The notes: generated from the letters alone by a model not told the origin. 64,000 nucleotides of DNA from Morinoia aosen (GCA_030386875.1 CM059560.1:34094183-34158182); one strand, 5' to 3'; shown: positions 33,770-46,054, counted from the stretch's first letter. Numbers and translations are program-made.

Positions 33770-34333
33770 AAAATTTTCGGTAAATCTGAAGGAGATGACA
33801 GTTGTCGATTTTCCACTTTTTGGTGCCTGAACCTAATTAATTGAATCAAAATAAACAAGTTTTCTTCTATGCACTTTTCGTCTCAAATGAGTATTTTACG
33901 ATTTATAGCGGTAAGTTTAGTTTCGTCATTGATGACGAATGCGCTCGAATAAACAGCTACTCATCGATTTTCAAATTTTTGTTGCTTGAAACATGTTAAT
34001 AACATCGAAATAAACAACTTTTCTTCTATACACTTTTTTCGTCAAATGAGTATTTAACGAGGTATAGCGGTAGGTTTGGTTTCGTCTTTCAAGACAGAGC
34101 GCTGGAAGCGAGACGCCATTGCAGTATTGCCATACAACTCGATCAAAGAATTTTTTTCCGCTTCAAAGACTGGAGTTGCGGTAAGTCATTTACCGCTATA
34201 ACTAATAAAATACTCATTTGAGACAAAAAGTGCATAGAAGAAAACTTGTTTATTTTGATCTAATTATCTATTCTAAGGCATCGAAATTTACAAAATCGAC
34301 AACTGTCATCTCCTTCAGATTTACCAAATTTTC
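33770..34333. mobile_element. Long-inverted-repeat MITE, copy A
   Basis: The two ends are reverse complements over at least 100 bp: GGTAAATCTGAAGGAGATGA then AGTTGTCGATTTT, and a TTCTTCTATGCACTTTT block. The internal part holds a second, inner version of the arm (AACTTTTCTTCTATACACTT). No coding capacity. Related copies lie at 38876, 40112 and 41160. Confidence 0.75.
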
Positions 34334-34374
34334 TACAAAATAGACTCCTGTGCTATGCCATAGAGGACTATCGG

Positions 34375-34495
34375 CTGGAGACCTGATGTGGCTGTCTTGA
34401 TGTCCTGATGTGTCTGGTCTGGCAGCCTGATGTTACTGTCCTGATGGCCTGATGCTGTCCTGGTGGTCAGATGCAATCCTGGCGGTTTTAGGTGG
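34375..34495. repeat. Degenerate CCTGATG-based minisatellite
   Basis: Repeats of CCTGATGT/GGCTGTCCTGATG-like units at roughly 10-24 bp spacing. Confidence 0.6.
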
Positions 34496-34755
34496 CGAAA
34501 ATTACTTGAGTTTTTTTTCGGGAAAATCATCATTGTAAAAATCGATCTTGAATTTCCAACATCCATGAATAGGATTTATTCGCTATTAAAAAAAGTTGAT
34601 ATGCGAGGAAACTTATCCAGAGGTAGAAAATGATTTTTGTTAACAGACATGTCTGTTTGTAGTCGAAACCAATTATTGAGAGGAAAGGATGAAAATATGC
34701 ATTTCCATTATTGTGGTAATTTTTGTTAAGTAATGGATATAACCCGCGCACTGTA

Positions 34756-34957
34756 ACTGGTCGCCTCATTTACCAGGCTCACTGGTTGCCAGACGTAAGG
34801 CATAACCCCAAGTTGTTATACACCAAAATGATCGTCTCAGCGAGTGCTACACAGCTGGAGCCAGAAACCCCCACATTGTGGGGGTTAAGGCAGAGCTCCA
34901 ACCACTTGGAAGTTGGGAGGGGTAAGCACAGTCAGTGTGGTAAATGAGGCGACCGTG
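34756..34957. mobile_element. Short inverted-repeat element, about 200 bp
   Basis: GGTCGCCTCATTTACCA near the left end (about 34759) is the reverse complement of TGGTAAATGAGGCGACC near the right end (34937-34955). The interior is GC-rich with a hairpin around ACCCCCACATTGTGGGGGTT. No clear target duplication. It is either a MITE or a structured RNA locus. Confidence 0.5.
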
Positions 34958-37104
34958 AGAGGGTGTGCGTGCGAACAGTCAGTGGCAGCCTCAGTTACCA
35001 GCGAAACTACTCAGGGCCTTATTTCGCCTTATTTCGTAAAAATGGCAAATAAGACAAATCTGAAGTCAGTAGCGTGTAGAGCAGTATTTTATTCATATTG
35101 TGTGAAAATTACAAGTTTCGAAACACTATACTTACAGTAATATAACCAGACATGCAAACATGCATTTATGTAGGAACTAAAACGAAGAATGGATAACACC
35201 TAGTAGACATAAATGGTCATAACTTTTTTTCTAATTGTTGTAGAGGAAAAATAAAAACATCAGCAGGTTTGGAAGGATTTTCTGCATAAAATAGCAGTGA
35301 AAAACATTACATTGTTCCCAAAACACAAAAATGGCCATTGATCTCTTTGAAGCAATGTTGTGCAAAAATCTACGGAGTTTGACTCCATATTACAAAGAAA
35401 CGGTTCAAGTTATCAAAAATCTGACAACATCAAAGTGTAAAGCAACATTTTTTACTCATTACTTCATATTTTTACATCTCTGCCTATTACGGTAAGTGAA
35501 CAGGGAACGGCAGAGTAACGCGGGTAAATTGACTACTTTTCTGAGGGATGCGCGACCGTGCGCGGGATAAATACAATTTGAATGGAAATAATACGAATAA
35601 CGATGCAATGTTGAAAACACCCGTCAATGTGCACTGACATTGAAATGGAAGAAAAATGAGGGAGTGATAGGCATGTGTGCATTGATTAGGGTGAGAGGGG
35701 ATTGCGCATGAAGTCATAAACTGTAAAAAAGGTAAGGGTGAGAGAACATGTTTGGATATGAGCGTCTAGTACGATTACTGATGTTAGGGATGGTCTTTAT
35801 AAGTACCCAAAAGAGATCTACGGACTACAATGGTTAGAATGAGGAGGCGGGGGCTGGTGTCAACTGAAAGGCGAAACCTTTGATGCGATATGGTGTGAGC
35901 TGTTGAACTAACAGGCCTAAGTTACTATTGCTAATAATACTATGAAATCATTGCATCGTTAAGTCGGTAACTAAAGTAATCAAGTTTAACAGTTAAGTTA
36001 ACAACTAAATAGTTTATGACCAATATTGTCGTTAGCTGAGGTTATTATTCCTGATAGAATCAAGGACATCTACGAGCCGAAGGTGTCTGTCATAAGCTAT
36101 CGAGCAGGGCGGCTTCAGGCAAGCGTCCTGACTGTTGGATTAGATCAGGAGTGTAATTTGAGTATCATTTAAGCTATGTAAGTTTTTCTTGTACGTGCCT
36201 GGAGTTTAAGACAGTGACTGTAATGCCCCACCATTCATGGAGATAGTGTCTTGCCACACTGGTTATCCCAGTGATGCCATCTAATGGCAGTTTGTGGCAA
36301 GGATTGGTGGATCCTGAGTAGTTTATTGGACAATTCTGGTACACAGGCGCTGAACTCTTTGTGTGAAAAATGTGGAGGGAATTGTAGGCCTTTACACAGG
36401 CCCTGATGCTGTCGGCCCTCAATTTCAAGTTCAAGTTCAAGCCTCGCATAGTTTGTCTATCAATTAAGGACCTTCATATTGAGAAATTTTTAAAATTCAA
36501 AGTGTTGCTCAGCCTATGTATAATTTTTTTAAATATACGTTTTTTCTTTCTTCATGTGCATAATCCAGTCATGGTAGACCACTGCAGGAAGTGGTGCAAT
36601 ACCTATATTTGGTAATGCTGGATTCACCCAATTAATGTTATTTTATTTCTATATGCTGGTGTATACTTTGTTATTGGTAATAATTAAGTGTTATCAATGC
36701 ATGCTAATGCAGCTTGCTTTTAAGGTGGAAAATATTGAAAAATTAGTAAATACTTGAACACTAAAGCTCATTTTACACCAGCGGTATGGAGCGACGGTGA
36801 ACTTGCTACAGCTCCTCCCACGAGAGGATTGAACGTCAGTGCACACCGACTTGCTTTTACATTGCCGATCAAGATGACGCTCCTTTCCCAGAGACAGCAA
36901 TTGTCAGTATTGCTCTTGCAATACTGACAAAATAATTTGCAGAACAATTTGCAGAATATTTACAGGATAAGTTGCACAAGTAAAGCACTAATATTCTAAA
37001 AAAAATGTAATACTACCCAATTACCCTCAATAAATACTGAAAATGGAAAGAAAAAATAAATACCAATTACTAGTTTGTAGGTTGCTTTTTTACTTTTTCC
37101 TTTA
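34958..37104. other. No gene seen
   Basis: Mixed AT-rich sequence. Around 36765-36900 a GC-richer segment shares short blocks (GGATGGAGMGACGGTG-like, GTGCACACCG) with 38640-38830, which hints at another dispersed element. Confidence 0.4.
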
Positions 37105-37467
37105 ATTTGAATAATCGGTCAATATTGAGTTTAGGTGATGTGGGGAAATGAAGCATTCTGTTTCGAAAAATCAGTAATTGAGCCCATTTATAAATGTTTT
37201 AAAGGAATACCATTTTTTTCACTGATGCATTATTTTTGAATTATTCAACTTTGAAGTTGGCTTTCGGGCGCCAAGGAAGCAAGCGGGCCATGCGGAATTT
37301 AATTAATAACGGAAGCTAACCCCCTATTACAAACGTAAAGAGGTTAGGTCGTGAAGGGTAGCCACAGTTCTTCTAGTGAAAATTATAAATAAAGGTTGAA
37401 AGCAACCCATAAAGGTCACAAACAATTGTGTTTACATCTGCTCCATGATGGCGGCTGCCGTACCAAG

Positions 37468-37545
37468 TGGCGCCATCTTTGAGCTGACTGTAAAGGTGAC
37501 ATTATTAGGTGGTACCATCTATGTGCTGACTGTAAAGGTGACAAC
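37468..37545 (+). repeat. About 41-bp tandem duplication
   Basis: Two copies of a TGGYRCCATCTWTGWGCTGA unit continuing CTGTAAAGGTGACA. Confidence 0.65.
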
Positions 37546-37739
37546 GTTATGACGACTAAAAAAACCGTCAAAAGCACCAAATACGAGAAATTGTACGTTA
37601 ACTTTTTCGTGTTATTAACTGATAACAATATTTGTTATTATTTTATTAACAATTTCTGCCATTCTTTTATTTCTACAAAGTTCTGGCAAAAACTTTAACA
37701 CCTCGTTATCCGAACTTTGCCTTTCCTGACCCAACCTGG

Positions 37740-38110
37740 TCGTAATCTGTGTTCCCCCCTCAGGGGGATACAACTATTGTATCTATGGGAATTAGCGCTC
37801 CCAGGGGAACCATGTGAGGGCCCGAGCTAATGGTTAGGTAGGCTTCCTTTTTGTTGTGATAAAATAGGTTTTTGTTTTGTTACGGACCATCTTTTTTCGG
37901 TTCACTGCTGTCCTGTTTTTCAGCACCTACTACTTTCTTCTTCAACTCTTTTCTTGTTTCATGAACTTCTTTCCTAGCTTACTGTTTCTGTGCACCTTGT
38001 GCATAGATTCCACGTTCCCTCAACTCCATACTAATGGTGCCTTTTTCCTCTCTTGGAACATCTTTGTCATGGTTAAGGGAGGCTAAAACTTTCTTATATA
38101 ATAATAATCT
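37740..38110 (+). mobile_element. Short retroposon-like dispersed repeat, plus-strand copy
   Basis: Starts near CCCCTCAGGGGGATAC and CAACTATTGTATCTATGGGA. The middle has TTTCGGTTCACTGCTGTCC. It ends GGAGGCTAAAACTTTC followed by an AAT-type tail. Copies: 11446-11806 (minus), 57945-58130 (relic), and the 3' half inside both BEL LTRs. Confidence 0.65.
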
Positions 38111-38875
38111 GTGTTCCACATTTTGCGCGGGAAAGCAATTTTACGTATAACTTCAACGCTTAATAATTTGAAAATAACGCATCAGCGCAAAAAATGGCAT
38201 TCCTGCAAAATGTTTTTAAATGGGCTTTTTTACTGATTTTTCGAAACGGAATGCTTCATTTCCCCACATCACTTAAACTCAATATTGACCGAATAATCTT
38301 CTAATGACACCTGCCAAATGTTTTCCGTCTATTTGAAGTACTTTTTCTGAGGGCAATGTACATAGTTCAATTTAAATTACACTGATATTAATTTTACGTT
38401 TACATACGCAGTGTATATTTCTTCAATTTTTTTAATAGCAAGAGCGTTTTCCTATCTTTGCCTCTCATTGTTTGAATTTTTGTTTTAATCATTACAATAT
38501 CATAATTTAGGAAGTGAGATCAGATGCTATACTTTTATAAGCATGTTCTCTGGATACTCAGTTTTTTTTGCTCTGCAAGCTTGACGTTCTTTCTTCTTTC
38601 CTCCATAATTTGTAAGCCATGACTACACATGCTCTCTATAGCCTCAAGTGCAACTGAACGCTGTTGACTGGCAGTGCACACCGCCAATATTTAGCATGTT
38701 GAATGTTGCCGCTCCCTACCGTGAGCGTGGCAGTAAGGGTCATTTTGCATTGCTGTGGGCAGAGCTTATTTGACTGGCGGGATGGAGAGACGGTGTGGAG
38801 CGCGAAGAAACCGTCAATGTAAAAGGTCCTTAAGAGTAACCAAGTTGAATAATTTGATTTGCGTTAAAAAGTGGG

Positions 38876-39606
38876 GTAAATGTTGAGGATTAACCAGGAA
38901 TTGATATTTGATTTTTAGGTGCCTTAACATAGTTAATTAGATCGAAATGAACAAGTTTTCTCCTATGCACTTTCTGTCATGAATAAGTATTTTACGAGTT
39001 ATAGCGGTGAATTAGTTACCGCAACTCGAGTGTTTGAAGCGGGAAGTAATTCATCGAGCGGTTTTTGGCAACACTGCGCAATGGACGCTCGCTTCCGCCG
39101 TGCTCAAATGATCAAGCCCGTTCCCGCCATCAAAGACGAAAGTTAACATATCGCCATAATTCATTATTTTTGGGTGATAATTTCTATTGTGTTATTAATT
39201 AAAAGATCCTAGAAGTGGGTTCAGGCTCCGCAAGCTCTGCGGGGTGAGCTAATAATAAATTACAAAGTATTCAAACGTACTGTAACAGTTCAATCGCTCA
39301 AAAAATACAACCTACCTCTCTAACCTGTAAAATATTCATTTGACAAAAAAAGTGTATTGAAGAAAAGTAGTTTATTTTGATGTTATTACCATTATACCAG
39401 CAAAAAAATTAAAAATTCAATGAGTAGCTGTTTATTCAAGCGCATTCGTCATCAAAGACGAAACTAAACCTACTGCTATAATTCGTAAAATACTCATTTA
39501 CGACGGAAAGTGCATGGAAGAAAACTTGTTTATTTTGATCTAATTAACTATGATTAGGATTCGAAAAATGGAAAATTGATTCCTGGTTAATCCTCAACAT
39601 TTACTA
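38876..39606. mobile_element. Long-inverted-repeat MITE, copy B
   Basis: The ends GTAAATGTTGAGGATTAACC and its complement (39584-39604) bound the same core as copy A (TAGTTAATTAGATCRAAATRAA, CAAGTTTTCT). The interior contains GGGTTCAGGCTCCGCAAGCT and AGCGGGAAGTAATTCATCGA blocks shared with copies C and D. Confidence 0.75.
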
Positions 39607-40111
39607 AAAGTGGTTTCTATATATTTTATTTGATATGAATTGTTTTTATATGGTTACCCATATAAACAAGCCCACATTGCAATCTTTCTTAATACAGAGT
39701 GTGACTATAAGATTGATTCATTATAAATAATAAAATAAATGTTCTTATATTGAACTGTGACATCATTTTATTCAAATTTGTGTTATGAAGGTTATGCTCA
39801 AGATGTTTCGGTCAATCTCATATTCTATTCATGCACTTCAGCTAAATTGTTGTTTCTCACTAACATGGTTCATAACTGTTGAGTCAGTATATCGTAGTTC
39901 ATAGTTATGATCAGGGAAGATTGGGTACGAGTGAATTTGCTGGTTTTCTTCTTGTGCCAAGTTGTTTTAGCTTCCATACATTTTAACCCTTTGAGTCCTG
40001 ATGGGAACTCCACTTCCCAGATGGCTAGTGCTTCCAGTTTAAGTAAATTGACAAAATTTCAAGGTGATTTAACTAGTAGAGAAATGATTGGTAAATGTGT
40101 AGCATTAGTCA
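39607..40111. other. No gene seen
   Basis: An 82-codon open frame starts at 39907 with a possible hydrophobic N-terminus (LLVFFLCQVVLASI). It runs into the next MITE and has no recognised family, so it is not called as a gene. Confidence 0.35.
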
Positions 40112-41008
40112 GAAATAGATTTTCAACTTTTTGGTGCCTAAACATAGTTAATTAGATCAAAATAAACAAGTTTTCTTCTATGCACTTTCATGCAGAAATG
40201 AGTATTTTATGAATTATAGTGGTAAATGACTTACTGCAACTCTAGTGTTTGAAGCGGGAAGTAATTCATCGAGCGTGTTGTATGGCAACACTGCAATGGA
40301 CGCTCCCTTCCGATGTACGCGAATGCTCAAGCGCATTCCCGCCATCTATGACAAAAGTTAACATACTGCTGTAATTCTGTATTTTTGGGTTATGATTTCT
40401 ATTGTGTTATCAACTAAAAGATCCTAAAAGTGGGTTCAGGCTCCGCAAGCTCTGCGGACTAATGCAATTGAATGAACAGCTATTAATCGATTTTTTGTTA
40501 CTTGAATCATGGTAATAACGTCAAAATAAACTACTTTTCTTCTATACACTTGCTGCGGCAAATAAATATTTTACGAGTTAGAGCAGTAGGTCTTATTTCT
40601 TGCGCGATTGAACTGTTAGAGTACGTTTGAATACTATGTAATTTATTATTAGCTCATTCTGCAGAGCTTGCGCAGCCTGAACCCACTTCTAGGATCTTTT
40701 AGGTAATAACACAAAAGAAATTATCGCCCAAAAATAACTAATTAAAGCGGTATGTTAACTTTCATTGTCGATGGCAAGAATGTGCTCAAGCATTCAAGCG
40801 CGTTGGAAGAGAGTCCATTGCAGTGTTGCCATACGACGCGCTCGATGAATTGCTTCCCGCTTCAAACAATAGAGTTGCGGTAATCACTTACCGCTATTAC
40901 TCGTAAAATACTCATTTCCGACAGAAAGTGCATAGAAGAAAACTTGTTCATTTTGATCTAATTAACTATATTTAGGCACCGAAAAGTGGAAAATCGATTA
41001 CTGACCAA
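40112..41008. mobile_element. Long-inverted-repeat MITE, copy C
   Basis: Nearly the whole 0.9-kb unit folds back on itself, with arms of roughly 350 bp or more. Terminal core GATTTTCMACTTTTTGGTGC; internal blocks GGGTTCAGGCTCCGCAAGCT (plus) and its complement near 40660-40695. Confidence 0.75.
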
Positions 41009-41159
41009 TGCAACACATGTACCCCTTAAGACATTCCAGAAGTTTATCATATGCAATTTGCTACTGATACCCATTCAGTGTGAGCGTCACGGTCTAAGCA
41101 ATACATTTGATACCTTTATTATTTAACTTGAACAAGTTTTTTGGTATTTGTAAACGAGA

Positions 41160-41950
41160 GGACAATAATCGATTTTCCAATTTTTGCTGCCTTAACATAG
41201 TTAATTGGATCAAAATAAGCAATTTTTCTTCTATGCATTTTTCGCATGAAATGAGTATTTAACCCTTTACCGCCCACATTTTTATACTCATATTACCGTT
41301 ATGACAACCACTATCACTAAACCGACACTGGCATTAGGTAGTCACTGTTATCAAGATGGGGAAGGAACTGCCACTCGGCAGGGCAGTTCAAAGGACACAT
41401 TAGTGAACAAATTGAATAAGAAATACGATATATTATTGTTATTTTTGAAAGTGGACGAAATAGTCCAGTTGGGCAGTAAAGGGTTAATGAGTTATAGCGG
41501 TAGGTTTGGTTTCGTCTTTGATGACGAATGCGCTCGAATAAACAGCTACTAATGAATTTCCAAATTTTTGTTGCTTGAATCATGGTAATAACATCGAAAT
41601 AAACTACTATTCTTCTATACACTTTTTGTGGCAAATGAGTACTTTACGAGTTAGAGTGGTAGGTTTAGTTGTTGCGCGATTGAGCTGTTAAGGGTACTTT
41701 TGGGTACTTTGTAATTTATTTTTAGCCAACCCTGCGGAGCCTGAACCCTTATTCTAGGACCTTGTAGTTAATAACACAATAAAGGTTATCACCCATAAAT
41801 AACGAATTATAGCGGTATGTCAATTTTCGTCTTTGATGGCGGAAATGCGCTCGATCATTCAAGCGCGTCGGAAGGGAGAGTCCATTGTAGTCTTCCCACC
41901 CATCCGAGGCGCTTGATGAATTACTTCTGTGACAGATGGATTGACAGATG
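41160..41950. mobile_element. Long-inverted-repeat MITE, copy D, truncated and interrupted
   Basis: Begins AATCGATTTTCCAATTTTTG and shares the arm and interior with copies A-C, but the right arm is lost after about 41950. The small TTAA element at 41263-41483 is inserted into its left arm. Confidence 0.7.
41263..41483. mobile_element. piggyBac-like MITE, TTAA target duplication
   Basis: 221 bp bounded by TTAA on both sides (41259-41262, 41484-41487), with terminal inverted repeats CCCTTTACCGCCCA and CCCTTTACTGCCCA (13 of 14). A TTAA duplication and CCC-starting ends are typical of piggyBac-type non-autonomous elements. Removing it restores the neighbouring MITE sequence, in which copies A-C read continuously. 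Confidence 0.85.
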
Positions 41951-42121
41951 AAATTGAGGAGATTGTTCCTCTTTCCAACTTTTTTGTCCAATTCGTTTGA
42001 AAATTGGCCAGTATATGTATTTTGTGAAAGTAAACCTTTTTTACTCGTGTCACTTTTTCGATTTAGGCCTTAGTTTTTTTGTTTTATGAAAAATTAGTTT
42101 TTTGGTAAATTTTTATGGATA

Positions 42122-42430
42122 TTTCAAAACAGGACTCGTCATCGAGTTTTGATGCTAGAACAAAACCAAAGACAGTTTTAGAATCCTTGGAACTTTTCTA
42201 ACAAACTCAAATAGGCTTTCTTTCAAATTCAAAGTTTTCAAAAATTTTCCAAATTTTTTAAAATTACTTGACCCAACAATAATTTTTTGGGTTTAGAGAT
42301 ACATATTTTTTCAAAAAATTTAAATTTGAAAAAAAGCCTATTTGAGTTTGTTAGAAATGTTCCATGGATTCTCAAGCTATCTTTGGTTTTGTTCTAGCAT
42401 CAAAACTCGATGACGAGTCCTGTTTTGAAT
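42122..42430. mobile_element. Inverted-repeat MITE, second family
   Basis: Arms of about 105 bp (TTCAAAACAGGACTCGTCAT... at 42122-42230 and its complement at 42325-42430) around a 95-bp AT-rich centre. A partial arm recurs at 42795-42865 (TTTTGATGCTAGAACAAAAM). Confidence 0.8.
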
Positions 42431-42794
42431 GTTGAAAGTTATTTGTTATGGGTATACGCCTTTTGTTGAAGTGTAATATAATGAACAATTTATGTAATTG
42501 AATGCAGTTTTAATTTTTATTTCGATAATTTCCATACATAACTTCATATTGACTCTGTGAATTGTGATTTCCAAACCCAAAATAAAATTTTTTTTTTTCA
42601 AAAATATGAATTTTTTCATTTTCAGTCTGATTCTTATGAAATTTGACTATGATATGTAACCGTTGAAAAGAAACACAATTTATTCCATTCATTTTTTTGA
42701 TTTAGGCCATAGTTTTTGAAAATATTTGACATATTGGTTGTTAGGTATTGATATTTCACTGGTATTGGTATTTCAAGATGGATCTCCTCATTCA

Positions 42795-42865
42795 GTTTTG
42801 ATGCTAGAACAAAAACAAAGACAGTTTTAGAATCCTTGAAACATTTCTAACAAAATCAAATAGCC
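42795..42865 (+). repeat. Partial arm of the second MITE family
   Basis: Matches the left arm of the element at 42122-42430 with a few changes. No right arm was found. Confidence 0.65.
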
Positions 42866-44149
42866 AAATTTTCAATTTCCTATTTTGTTGTTTTTTATAT
42901 AGGGTTGAAATGGGCTCAAAAATTAAAGATTTTGGTCCCCTTTTCTCCCCTGGAGGGGATCTATTGTCCGTAGCGCCATAAAATTTCAGGACCGAATAGT
43001 CCACCATTTAAGGGTCCTTTTCCAACAAAAACATGAAAAATGACCATCGGAGCGTCAGGGGCCTGGGACGATCTCCTTAAGTAAAAACAAAATTGATATT
43101 TTTTCTGATTTTTTGACCATTTTTTTGGCATTGAAGCACACAGTTTAAACAGAATAAAACATGCTAGGGCAATTTTACTGCTATATCAGGGTAATGACTG
43201 CAATTATCTTAGAAAACTTTTCCCTTAACTAAATGAGTGTTTGGAAGCAAAGGGTTAAGCTACCACTTCTTGCTATTTTATCATCATTATTGATAATTTA
43301 TGGTTTCTATGCATAGGGTATCTTGTGCAGAAACATGCCTTGTGTGTAGATTCTCCACTGGCTACAGTTTATAATGATGAGCCTATTTTCATTCTTAAGA
43401 AATGCTAGAAAGCCTTGAACTCTCACAGTAGTAGTAACAATAATAATATTAACAATGCTAATTTGGGGTGGGGCTATGCCTAAATGACATAACCTGTGTG
43501 ACTTCTTGTGCTTCCGGGTCACGAGGTCAGTCTCGCAACACAGAAATGTGCTTGCAAGACATGGTTTCCTAGAAATTTTTGCCCAACCAGAAATTAGCGC
43601 TAATTAGCGGTTGTCATCGATTGCCCAACTGATTGCTCTCCCCCCCCTTCAATCACTGGTCATCTCTCATTGCCCCATTTTAAAGCTAAAATCCCTTAGT
43701 GGTGGAATGAGTGTAGGTGGCCGTTTTTTGAAATCATACAATAAAGGAGGGCCAAGAGCGCCCACTTCAGCTCTCTGACAGCGACAAAATGTGATGAAAC
43801 ATTTGTGTAACCTCGATCCTTAGGGGTTTCACAATTGGGTCAAGCCATCTAATTGACAAAATATTTCTAATAAAATGAATTATATATTGGCCAAAGTTTT
43901 ATTTTCTTTTGATTCTCCATTGCTATCGTCAAAACCTGTTGGCTTAAAAGAAGAAAGGGCTATGATTAAATTAAATGCTAGTTAAACACATTGACTGCAA
44001 TGGGCTGAGGTAAAGTTCAATATTTAACTCAAATTTAAAGTCAGAAGTAAATAGCAATTTAATGAATACTAAACATTAACTGAGACCATTAAATATCAAT
44101 TTTAAAACAATTGTTGAAATTTTTCTTAAGATTCATCTATGGGTAGTAT
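42866..44149. other. No gene seen
   Basis: AT-rich with one GC-richer patch near 42930-43080. Nothing recognised. Confidence 0.4.
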
Positions 44150-44716
44150 TGCAAGCATTGCATGGCAGGTGTGGTGTGTGTGGCAGGTGTGATGTGTGTG
44201 GCAGGTGTGGTGTGTGTGGCAGGTGTGATGTGTGTGGCAGGTGTGGTGTGTGTGGCTGGTGGTGTGTTGCGTGGCTGGTGTGGCATGTGGTGTGCGGTTT
44301 GTGTTGCTGGTGTGGGGTCTGGCAGGTGAGGTGTGTGGCTGGTGAGGCGTGTGGCTGGTGAGGCGTGTGGCTGGTGAGGCGTGTGGCTGGTGAGGCGTGT
44401 GGCTGGTGAGGCGTGTGGCTGGTGAGGCGTGTGGCTGGTGAGGCGTGTGGCTGGTGAGGCGTGTGGCTGGTGAGGCGTGTGGCTGGTGAGGCGTGTGGCT
44501 GGTGAGGCGTGTGGCTGGTGAGGCGTGTGGCTGGTGAGGCGTGTGGCTGGTGAGGCGTGTGGCTGGTGAGGCGTGTGGCTGGTGAGGCGTGTGGCTGGTG
44601 AGGCGTGTGGCTGGTGAGGCGTGTGGCTGGTGTGGCGTGTGGCTGGTGTGGCGTGTGGCTGGTGAGGCGTGTGGCTGGTGTGGTGTGTGGCTGGTGTGGT
44701 GTGTGGCTGGTGAGGC
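44150..44716. repeat. 16-bp minisatellite, block 1
   Basis: The unit GGCTGGTGAGGCGTGT repeats about 24 times from about 44333, very uniform in the middle. It is preceded by 18-bp variants (GGCAGGTGTGGTGTGTGT) and some longer units. Because 3 x 16 = 48, one minus-strand frame stays open for 207 codons; that is not a gene. The same unit recurs at 52989-53168. Confidence 0.92.
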
Positions 44717-45541
44717 TGTAAGAGGATGGGGTACTAAGGGTACTAACATTTACCCATCATTACACATAGCTGTTTGTGAACCACATAGTGAGGGAAAAAT
44801 GAAACTGGTTTAGAATTGCTGATTTATTGTGGAAGAGGTGATTGTACATGCAATAACAAGTGACAGGGCTCAGAAACAGTGAAGATAAATCAGTAGCCAG
44901 TATAATCAAAAAAGCTCTGAAAACAGAAATGAAACAAAAATAAAAATGCAGGAAAAAAGAAAATGTACCATTCCAGTCCTTTTGGATTCCTCAAAATTAA
45001 ACTTCAAAATAAAATAAGAAGCAGAACAAAATAAACCATGCTGAAAATGAATTCATGCTAAATAAAGTAAATGCACTAACTAAAAATGAAACAAAGCAAC
45101 TGAAAGAAATGGACTATGAAATGAATATGAATGAAGTCAAACTCAAAACAAATCATTCAACAACATACTCAAATGAGTAACTCAGGAAAAATATTAATAC
45201 AAAAATGGTCTTGAAATCTTGCAAAACTGAAAACTTAATCTTTCAACAAAAAAGAAATGAAAGAATCAATATGCTAAAAGAAAACATGCTCAACATAAAG
45301 TAAATTTTAGCCTACAGCAACAAAAATATATACAAGCAAAGCAAACTGTATAATAAGCAACACTCACTAGATCAACACTTGGTTTTATAAGGTGAAAGAA
45401 TAGTTCTGCCAAGAAATAATTACACTAGTTTTACTGTAAAACTGAGTGACTGAAAGTAAAGGAAAGACAGTGCATTAAGAAACAATTCAGCCACAAAAAA
45501 CAAAGCAAAATCAAGAACACAAAGCAACCAATAAACACTTG
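44717..45541. other. A-rich sequence left of the second Ty3 element
   Basis: Strongly A-rich on the plus strand, no gene. The last four bases (CTTG, 45538-45541) are the left target duplication. Confidence 0.5.
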
Positions 45542-46052
45542 TGTAGTGAAGAGACTTCACTACGTATTGTGTACGGCAACTGTACCGCTGGCGTGCACAT
45601 GGAGCTCCGTCCTACTGCTGCTTGGCTGCAGCTAAAGTGGGCGGCTGCTCGACTGGAGTAGGCAGTTGCGTCGGAACCTTCATGGTGTGCACTTGTCTAC
45701 GAGCAGGCTAATAAAGCGGGTTGCCTGATGTTTGTAAGTGCCCCATGTAGTGCTTGCTCTATTCCTATGCCTATTTTACTGGGTAACGCCTAAGGTGTTT
45801 TGCCAGGGTGGTCAGTCAGCGGTAGAGCCACGGTTTCGTGTACGAAAGACGGCCATCGCGAGACCCGCCCTGAGTCTGTTCTGTGAATTATCATTCCCCT
45901 GTTTTAATATATACTCTTAACTTGTCCGTGCCGTACTTTGACCTCGTATCTGGCCTTAGCTATTTAAGCCTGAGTAGCTATTCCCTGTCTGGTCGGCATC
46001 CTGACAGGTCGGTTTCCAGTAACTAAACGTTATCAGGCTCGTGGTCGTTACA
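45542..46052 (+). repeat. 5' LTR of the second Ty3 element
   Basis: TG to CA (TTACA). It opens with a 9-bp stem GTAGTGAAG/CTTCACTAC with loop AGA. A polyadenylation-type AATAAAG lies at about 45710 and a TATA-like TAATATATA at about 45905. Confidence 0.93.
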
Positions 46053-46054
46053 TT

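Larger units (their letters stand above)
37105..38310. mobile_element. Inverted-repeat element carrying a retroposon copy
   Basis: A roughly 150-bp block at 37105-37260 (GGTCAATATTGAGTTTAGGT, then GTGATGTGGGGAAATGAAGC, TCGAAAAATCAGTAA) recurs as its reverse complement at about 38150-38310. Between them lie a 2-copy tandem repeat (37468-37545) and the retroposon copy at 37740-38110. It looks like a foldback or MITE into which a retroposon inserted. Outer limits are uncertain. Confidence 0.6.

Noticed and set aside
39907..40155. Possible small secreted protein
   Set aside because: It has a hydrophobic start but runs into a MITE arm, with no splice sites or family match; support is too weak.
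44126..44749. 207-codon minus-strand open frame, His/Pro/Thr-rich
   Set aside because: It is the 16-bp minisatellite read in one frame; 48 bp contains no stop, so the frame stays open by arithmetic.
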